Shown here in pieces: positions 60,093-64,000 of a stretch of DNA of 64,000 nt. Numbering within the stretch: the stretch's first letter is position 1; each line of letters starts with the position of its first letter. The notes beneath the pieces are model-generated. The model saw nothing but the letters and a program-made list of their open reading frames with translations, did no database searches and had not been told where the DNA came from. The stretch comes from UBA6055 sp965203755 (GTDB lineage Bacteria > Chloroflexota > Anaerolineae > Aggregatilineales > Phototrophicaceae). A program made the position numbers and the translations under genes. The stretch lies in NCBI GenBank assembly GCA_965203755.1, contig OZ241910.1, forward strand, positions 124,001 to 188,000, in the 5' to 3' direction.

Positions 60093-60296
60093 TCAGAATG
60101 TTTCTTTATTCCTGCGCCGGAAATAACCAAACACTGCGGCGGCGCCCAGATATGGAATAAAGTACACAATGATACCCCAAAAGATAAGGTCGCGTGCTGT
60201 TGCCGCCTTGCGATACAAATAAATCCATGCGGCTAGCATCAGTACCACATGACTCAAACCCAGCACTCCAACAACAAGTGGATCTTCATAAAACAT
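60093..60296 (-). CDS. small PLDc_N-type membrane protein
   Basis: This protein of 67 residues has two transmembrane helices (LVVGVLGLSHVVLMLAAWIY and FWGIIVYFIPYLGAAAVFGY) and a basic tail (FRRRNKE). The second helix with its YFIPYLGAAAVF core resembles the N-terminal membrane domain of phospholipase D-like proteins (PLDc_N), which also occurs alone. The ATG at 60296 has GGGGAGG 5 bases upstream. Confidence 0.8.
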   Translation of the reverse strand: MFYEDPLVVGVLGLSHVVLMLAAWIYLYRKAATARDLIFWGIIVYFIPYLGAAAVFGYFRRRNKETF

Positions 60297-60383
60297 CTTC
60301 ACCTCCCCTTAATAATACGAAAAGCGCTTACAGTTTCCCTTAACACAGCAATAAAGCTCTTAAATAACAGCCTGTCTATACTC

Positions 60384-60413
60384 ATTATTATGGATTCCAC
60401 AATTCATTGTCAA
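60384..60413 (-). promoter_or_regulatory. promoter of the PLDc_N gene
   Basis: TTGACA (60413-60408) and AATAAT (60389-60384) on the minus strand are 18 bases apart. It is the minus-strand half of the 362-base divergent region 60297-60658, which holds no gene. The leader would be about 80 bases. Confidence 0.55.
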
Positions 60414-60529
60414 GCATATTCGTGCAATTTACATAAACAAATTGATTTCTTAACGGTCCCACTGGCGGCTGGCAAGGTCAGCATAATGATGAGCGCCGCA
60501 GCCAGCGAATTGTAAATTACAGCAAATGA

Positions 60530-60558
60530 TTGACAGTTCATTGCCGGCGCAATACAAT
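60530..60558 (+). promoter_or_regulatory. sigma70-type promoter of rhaB
   Basis: TTGACA (60530-60535) and TACAAT (60553-60558) are separated by 17 bases, close to full consensus. Transcription should begin near 60565, giving a 94-base leader before the rhaB ATG. Confidence 0.75.
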
Positions 60559-60658
60559 AAAGCATAAGAAAACGAAAATAAATATAAGCGGCATCGTGAC
60601 ATTCAGGGCAAGAATCTGCGGCAGTTAGGGCTTAATCAAATCAGTTGCGGGATTATTG

Positions 60659-62020
60659 ATGAGTGCAGCACATGTGATTGCGGTTGACTTGGGCGCGTCA
60701 TCGGGACGGGTGATGGATGTGGCTTATGACGGTCGCAGCCTCCAGCTACAGGAAATTCATCGTTTTCCCAATATCCCGATACAAACCCCGCACCGGCTCT
60801 ACTGGGATGTTTTGCGCTTGTGGCACGAAATCACGCTCGGCATCGCCAAAGCCGACCAAGCTGCATCTATTGGACTCGACAGCTGGGGCGTCGATTATGC
60901 TTTATTAGATGCCGACGGCGAATTGCTGGCGAATCCGGTTCATTATCGCGACCCGCGCACAGACGGCAGCATGGATTGGACATTCGAGCGGATGCCCCGC
61001 CGCGAAATTTTCGAGCGCACCGGGATTCAATTCATGCAGCTTAACGGGCTTTTCCAACTGGCGTCCGTTATCCGCGATGGAGGGCGACTGCTGGATTATG
61101 CGGAAACCCTGCTGACGATTGCCGATCTGTTCAACTATTGGCTGACGGGTTCCAAGACCTGTGAATTTACAGAGGCGACGACCCTTCAGCTTTATAACCC
61201 GCATCAGCAGGATTGGGACCGCGACATTATGCAGGCGGTCGGCATCCCAAGCGATATCCTGACGCCGATTGTTCCGCCGGGCACCAAAATCGGCAGCTAT
61301 CAGGGCATCGACGTGATTGCGCCCGCCTGCCACGATACCGGCAGCGCCGTGGTTGCTGTCCCGGCGACTACAGCGAATTATGCTTACTTGAGCAGTGGCA
61401 CCTGGAGCTTGCTGGGGCTGGAGCTCAAAGAGGCGATTATCACCGATGAGGCTTATGCCGCCAATGTCACCAACGAAGGCGGATACGAAAACACCTACCG
61501 CCTGCTGAAGAATATCATGGGCCTGTGGATAGCCGACCAATGTCGGACGACATGGCAAGCCGGCGGAACGAACTACAGCTTTGAGCAGCTAGCGGCGATG
61601 GTCACAGCAGCAGACCCCTTCAAAGCCTTTATCGAGCCGGATGATCCGTCTTTCCTGGCGCCTGGAGATATGCCGGCGCGGGTTGTTGATTACTGCCGTC
61701 AAAGCGGACAAGCCCGGCCGGAAAATGATGCCGAACTGATGGCGGCGGTTTATGCCAGCCTGGCTTATAAATATCGTTATGTGCTGGAACAGCTGATTGC
61801 GGTATCCGGTCAACGGGTAGACCAGCTGCGCATCATCGGCGGCGGCTCAAAGAATGCCCTGCTCAACCAAATGACCGCCAATGCCACCGGGCGGCCGGTG
61901 ATCGCCGGGCCGGCCGAAGCAGCCGCCATCGGCAACGCTATCGCGCAGTTGATTTCAATCGGCGAGTTGGGGGATGGGGGAAAATTTTCCCCCGGTTTTC
62001 GAGCGCGGTCAACAGCATGA
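60659..62020 (+). CDS. rhaB: rhamnulokinase (FGGY family)
   Basis: This sugar kinase of 453 residues phosphorylates L-rhamnulose or a similar ketose. The ATP-fold phosphate loop is AVDLGASSGRVMDV, followed by YWDVLRLWHEITLGI, DSWGVDYALLD and NPVHYRDPRTDGSMD, all typical of RhaB. The second domain has YLSSGTWSLLGLELKEAI, ITDEAYAANVTNEGGYENTY and the adenosine motif RIIGGGSKNALLNQMTANA. The ATG at 60659 has only a weak ribosome site. The end overlaps a small convergent gene by 12 bases. It has no adjacent rhamnose isomerase or aldolase. Confidence 0.92.
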   Translation: MSAAHVIAVDLGASSGRVMDVAYDGRSLQLQEIHRFPNIPIQTPHRLYWDVLRLWHEITLGIAKADQAASIGLDSWGVDYALLDADGELLANPVHYRDPRTDGSMDWTFERMPRREIFERTGIQFMQLNGLFQLASVIRDGGRLLDYAETLLTIADLFNYWLTGSKTCEFTEATTLQLYNPHQQDWDRDIMQAVGIPSDILTPIVPPGTKIGSYQGIDVIAPACHDTGSAVVAVPATTANYAYLSSGTWSLLGLELKEAIITDEAYAANVTNEGGYENTYRLLKNIMGLWIADQCRTTWQAGGTNYSFEQLAAMVTAADPFKAFIEPDDPSFLAPGDMPARVVDYCRQSGQARPENDAELMAAVYASLAYKYRYVLEQLIAVSGQRVDQLRIIGGGSKNALLNQMTANATGRPVIAGPAEAAAIGNAIAQLISIGELGDGGKFSPGFRARSTA

Positions 62021-62128
62021 GATGGTGATGGTGAGGGGCGGGAAGCCGAGCGCGAGCATGGCAAAGAGGGCCGCCAGGGCCAGGCACCAGGCGAAGACGA
62101 GGATGAGGATGAGGGTCAGGCATCGCAT
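62009..62128 (-). CDS. 39-residue membrane peptide of the right-hand cassette
   Basis: A 39-residue frame is almost entirely one membrane helix (LTLILILVFAWCLALAALFA, then MLALGFPP). AAGGA lies 9 bases before its ATG at 62128. Its start overlaps the end of the 67-residue frame at 62116-62319 by 13 bases. Its size and character are those of phage holin-like or toxin-like membrane peptides, but no family is recognised. Its 3' end overlaps the end of rhaB on the other strand. Confidence 0.5.
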   Translation of the reverse strand: MRCLTLILILVFAWCLALAALFAMLALGFPPLTITISCC

Positions 62129-62319
62129 GGTGGTTGGTCCTTTTGGTCTTGGTCTTGCTGTTGATGGCGGATGAGGCTGGCTTTGACGAGTTCGCTGAAG
62201 TCGGTTTGCGCGAGTTCGCGGTCGATGAGTCCGGCGGCGAACATGGCGCGGCGGACTTCTTGGTCGATGTTTTGGGCGAGTTCGGTGATGGCTTGGTGGC
62301 TGGTTTTTTTGTCGCTGAT
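62116..62319 (-). CDS. small helical protein with possible ATC start
   Basis: This soluble helical protein of about 67 residues (ISDKKTSHQAITELAQNIDQ, then EVRRAMFAAGLIDRELAQTD) ends in a Gln/Asp-rich tail. No ATG, GTG or TTG fits. The sequence AGAAAGGA followed by 9 bases leads to ATC at 62319. This is exactly the spacing between the identical site and the ATG of the collagen-like gene at 7385. A hairpin abuts the site in both cases. Either ATC is the true start or an ATG has mutated. The function is unknown. Confidence 0.45.
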   Translation of the reverse strand: MSDKKTSHQAITELAQNIDQEVRRAMFAAGLIDRELAQTDFSELVKASLIRHQQQDQDQKDQPPCDA

Positions 62320-62336
62320 GGCGGTAAGTCCTTTCT

Positions 62337-62355
62337 GCCCGCGCAGATGGCGGGC
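62337..62355 (-). promoter_or_regulatory. CATCTGY-loop hairpin, covarying copy
   Basis: On the minus strand GCCCGC-CATCTGC-GCGGGC is followed directly by AGAAAGGA (62336-62329). Compared with 7403-7421 one stem pair is changed on both sides (T-A to G-C), so pairing is kept while the sequence changes. The loop is constant except for its last base. Confidence 0.55.
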
Positions 62356-62377
62356 ATGTTGGTTTGGGTTAAGTTGA

Positions 62378-62482
62378 TTAGCGCAAGATCAATGCGCTTA
62401 AAATCATTTCCAGGATGTTCAGGGCGATGATGAAGAGGGCGAAGAGCGCGATGTAGAGGAAGATGCGCTTGACGCCTTTCAA
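62378..62482 (-). CDS. 34-residue membrane peptide, start uncertain
   Basis: The frame reads KGVKRIFLYIALFALFIIAL with a second hydrophobic stretch (NILEMILSALILR), a basic N-terminus followed by membrane helix. The only start in frame is TTG at 62482, without a good ribosome site. An ATG at 62519 with a GAGGA site runs into a stop in another frame (MLETVWKPKTPTA). A one-base slip would join them, so this may be a frameshifted gene. Confidence 0.3.
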   Translation of the reverse strand: MKGVKRIFLYIALFALFIIALNILEMILSALILR

Positions 62483-62541
62483 GCGGTCGGTGTTTTAGGT
62501 TTCCACACCGTTTCCAACATTCCTCAATCGTCCTCATCTAA

Positions 62542-63423
62542 AACCAATGGTGCTAGTTGAAAATCACGGCAAACACTCTAAACTTGAAGTGTCACAACAA
62601 AAAGTAAGGAGTGAAGCCGTGACTGACAGCGATTTTATCATAGAATTGTTCTGCCGTGTAGATGATCAAATGAAAGATGTCTCCAAACACAGCCAAGCTA
62701 AGATGCATCCGAGTGAATTAGTGACCCTGGGCATCCTGTTTGCCCTCAAAGGCGGTGGCTCGCGTGCCTTCTATCGTTGGATTTCGCGCAACTTCGGCAA
62801 CTTGTTTCCCAACTTGCTGGAACGCACCCGCTTCTTCCGGACGTTAAAGAAGCAGCAGGTTCATCTGTCGCGCTTTTTGGCAGCGCCATCCATGCTGGGG
62901 CTGATTGACAGCTTTGGCATTGAACTGATCCATCCGCGGCGACAGGGGCGCAGTCGGTGTCAGATTGGACGGCAAGGCTATTCCAACAAGCGCTGGATTG
63001 TCGGTGGCAAGCTGTGTCTGTTGGTCAATCATCTCGGCTTGGTGGTGGACTGGGCTTGTGATACGGCTAATGTCTACGATGGCAGCGCTTTTCAGAGCTT
63101 GGTTGATGGGGTCGCTGACCAAATGGTGGTGTTTGGCGACTGGCATTTTGTCAGGCAGGGCTGGCATCCGACCAATCTGCGAGTCTGTAAGAGAGGCGAA
63201 TGGAATGACCGCATGCGTATCGAAACGATTTTCTCGATGCTGACGCGGGTCTGTGGTCTCAAACGTTTGACCCATCGAGTTTGGGACTATTTTGAAATGC
63301 GTTTGGCTTATGTCATGGCGATGTTTAATGTTTTGGTTCAATGGGACGGCTTACAAGCTGATGAGAGTGGCTTTGTGCCTTTATCCATCGCTCAATTCAG
63401 CCTCTAAACCCGCACCATTGGTT
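62542..63423 (+). mobile_element. insertion sequence copy 2 (882 bp)
   Basis: This is the same element as 31242-32123, with the same terminal repeats and a CTAA duplication (62538-62541 and 63424-63427). It interrupts a minus-strand small membrane gene. I see only two base differences from copy 1, one silent (CGC for CGT in SRNFG) and one Gly to Val. Transposition is therefore recent. Confidence 0.92.
62619..63407 (+). CDS. DDE transposase of insertion sequence copy 2
   Basis: The start is GTG at 62619 with AAGGAG 7 bases upstream, giving 262 residues, as in copy 1. The presumed catalytic acids (LIDSFGIE, FGDWHF, RIETIFS) are unchanged. It has Val where copy 1 has Gly in LRVCKRGEW. Which residue is ancestral cannot be told from two copies. 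Confidence 0.88.
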   Translation: MTDSDFIIELFCRVDDQMKDVSKHSQAKMHPSELVTLGILFALKGGGSRAFYRWISRNFGNLFPNLLERTRFFRTLKKQQVHLSRFLAAPSMLGLIDSFGIELIHPRRQGRSRCQIGRQGYSNKRWIVGGKLCLLVNHLGLVVDWACDTANVYDGSAFQSLVDGVADQMVVFGDWHFVRQGWHPTNLRVCKRGEWNDRMRIETIFSMLTRVCGLKRLTHRVWDYFEMRLAYVMAMFNVLVQWDGLQADESGFVPLSIAQFSL

Positions 63424-63532
63424 CTAAATCCTTCATAGCCCAAGCTGACAAGCGTTCAGTTAAGTAACAGCCTATTCCAAAGAATAGAAAGAACACTGGC
63501 CAAAAGAACTTAGAATACTCCTCAGCAATCAT
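63404..63532 (-). pseudogene. small membrane gene interrupted near its 3' end by insertion sequence copy 2
   Basis: The ATG at 63532 overlaps the stop of the upstream small gene by four bases (ATGA) and opens MIAEEYSKFFWPVFFLFFGI, then GCYLTERLSAWAMKDL. At this point the insertion sequence begins and adds EPMVRV before a stop. Joining the flanks across one CTAA restores KDLDEDD and a TGA at 62524-62526. The helix and acidic end match the C-terminus of the 82-residue protein at 6242-6490. The interrupted product may still function, since only four residues are replaced. Confidence 0.6.
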
Positions 63533-63777
63533 TCTTGACTCCCCGAACGTTTCCAGAACACGAACAACAAGCTGAAAACAGCAATCACCAGCACAGTTAC
63601 CCCAATGTTGACCTTGACGATCATCGGTATGGCAGTGCTTGAATAAAGTGTTAAGATATCACTCAATAGAGCTTCGCAGGCTGCTTCTAAGCATGCAAAC
63701 AGGTCTTCACACACTTCCTCAAGTGCTACAACAAACTTTTTGCAAAGCCGGTGAGTATATGGATTCAACTCATCCAT
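63529..63777 (-). CDS. small single-helix membrane protein of the right-hand cassette
   Basis: This protein of 82 residues has an acidic, cysteine-containing amphipathic N-terminal half (LEEVCEDLFACLEAACEALL). One membrane helix (VNIGVTVLVIAVFSLLFVFW) and a short basic tail (KRSGSQE) follow. Its ATG overlaps the stop of the collagen-like gene by 8 bases (ATGGATGA), as at 6681-6688. No family is recognised. Holin-like or fibre-anchoring roles are possible. Confidence 0.6.
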   Translation of the reverse strand: MDELNPYTHRLCKKFVVALEEVCEDLFACLEAACEALLSDILTLYSSTAIPMIVKVNIGVTVLVIAVFSLLFVFWKRSGSQE

Positions 63778-64000
63778 AAGAGCCCACGTCTTGGACAAGC
63801 AATATCATAGGCATATTGTTACCAGTTCGGATGGCTTTGCCAGAAGTTGACCACGCAGGATAAAGCGAAACCTGCTGATTGCGCGTCACCGTTACCGGCA
63901 CTGTATAATGTGCAGTTTCAGCATCCCCGCGACCAAGACGATGGAATACATGCTCGCTGCCTTCGCTAGTGCTGTAATTCAGACTATACGCGCCTTCATC
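63770..64000 (-). CDS. collagen-like-cassette fibre protein, C-terminal part (5' end outside window)
   Basis: Seventy-six C-terminal residues are visible, with no interruption to the window edge. The part YTVPVTVTRNQQVSLYPAW aligns with YEVPLPVTRNVEITI of the gene at 6681-7385. The ending MILLVQDVGSYG aligns with VILTALEVGTYV. The EHVFHRLGRGDAE and SYALEHRSN segments also correspond in position. The Gly-X-Y region, if present, would lie beyond base 64000. Confidence 0.7.
   Translation of the reverse strand, partial: DEGAYSLNYSTSEGSEHVFHRLGRGDAETAHYTVPVTVTRNQQVSLYPAWSTSGKAIRTGNNMPMILLVQDVGSYG

Noticed and set aside
61938..62537. 200-residue minus-strand frame covering the small genes after rhaB
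   Set aside because: Its Pro/His/Arg-rich translation is a frame-shifted reading of the three small frames at 62009-62482, which have membrane helices and ribosome sites.
1..64000. CRISPR arrays, tRNA and rRNA genes
   Set aside because: I saw no regularly spaced repeats and no rRNA stretches or tRNA cloverleaf signatures. A tRNA scan could still find an atypical one.

Overview
The window is bacterial chromosomal DNA of moderately high GC. It is packed with catabolic and transport genes and has no rRNA or tRNA to place it. I infer a heterotrophic Chloroflexota-like bacterium (Anaerolineae/Caldilineae style), with low to moderate confidence. The reasons are the solute-binding proteins whose signal peptides carry no lipobox cysteine, the F420-type LLM oxidoreductase, the many Uma2 and M24-type genes, and the mix of nucleobase, sugar-acid and glycolate catabolism. 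Shine-Dalgarno sites are strong (GGAGG/AAGGA) and several sigma70-like promoters are recognisable.

Layout. Bases 1-6490 (minus strand): a family 5 binding protein cut by the window edge, then a NitT/TauT-type ABC transporter operon (two permeases, ATPase, NMT1/THI5-like binding protein) with an M55 D-aminopeptidase. Bases 6242-7733: a cassette of a collagen-like fibre protein and tiny membrane proteins. Bases 7803-10463: an operon of M20 peptidase, methylmalonyl-CoA-epimerase-like VOC protein, nitroreductase and DUF6092 protein behind a consensus promoter with a GntR-like operator. Bases 10510-17356: secreted hypotheticals, two Uma2 nucleases, an M24 hydrolase, an ATPase/TOPRIM-like pair that resembles a defence module, and dihydropyrimidinase. 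Bases 17442-23010: two tandem, mosaic type IIG-like restriction-modification genes. Bases 23033-29256: LLM oxidoreductase, methylmalonate-semialdehyde dehydrogenase, class III aminotransferase and an allantoinase/hydantoinase, which with the dihydropyrimidinase suggest reductive pyrimidine or ureide breakdown. Bases 29297-36905: EcoRI-type methylase, DHDPS-family lyase, insertion sequence copy 1, SDR, SMP-30 lactonase, a GT39-like gene split at a 13-base homopolymer, and malate synthase.

Bases 37016-41321 (minus): aldehyde dehydrogenase, a split UxaA/SuyAB-like lyase and a LarA-like racemase in one operon, divergent from an SLC13 permease. Bases 43539-50677: an ABC permease and ATPase followed by four tandem paralogous binding proteins. 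Bases 50796-56327: zinc alcohol dehydrogenase, CoxG-like protein and glycolate oxidase GlcDEF, whose glyoxylate could feed the malate synthase. Bases 56332-62020: secreted beta-helix/SH3 protein, aldo/keto reductase, MOSC protein, FucU/RbsD mutarotase, PLDc_N membrane protein and rhamnulokinase. Bases 62009-64000: a second collagen-like/small-membrane-protein cassette interrupted by insertion sequence copy 2.

The least explained parts are the two collagen-like cassettes with their overlapping tiny membrane genes. They share a hairpin with a constant CATCTGY loop and covarying stem that directly abuts the ribosome binding site.
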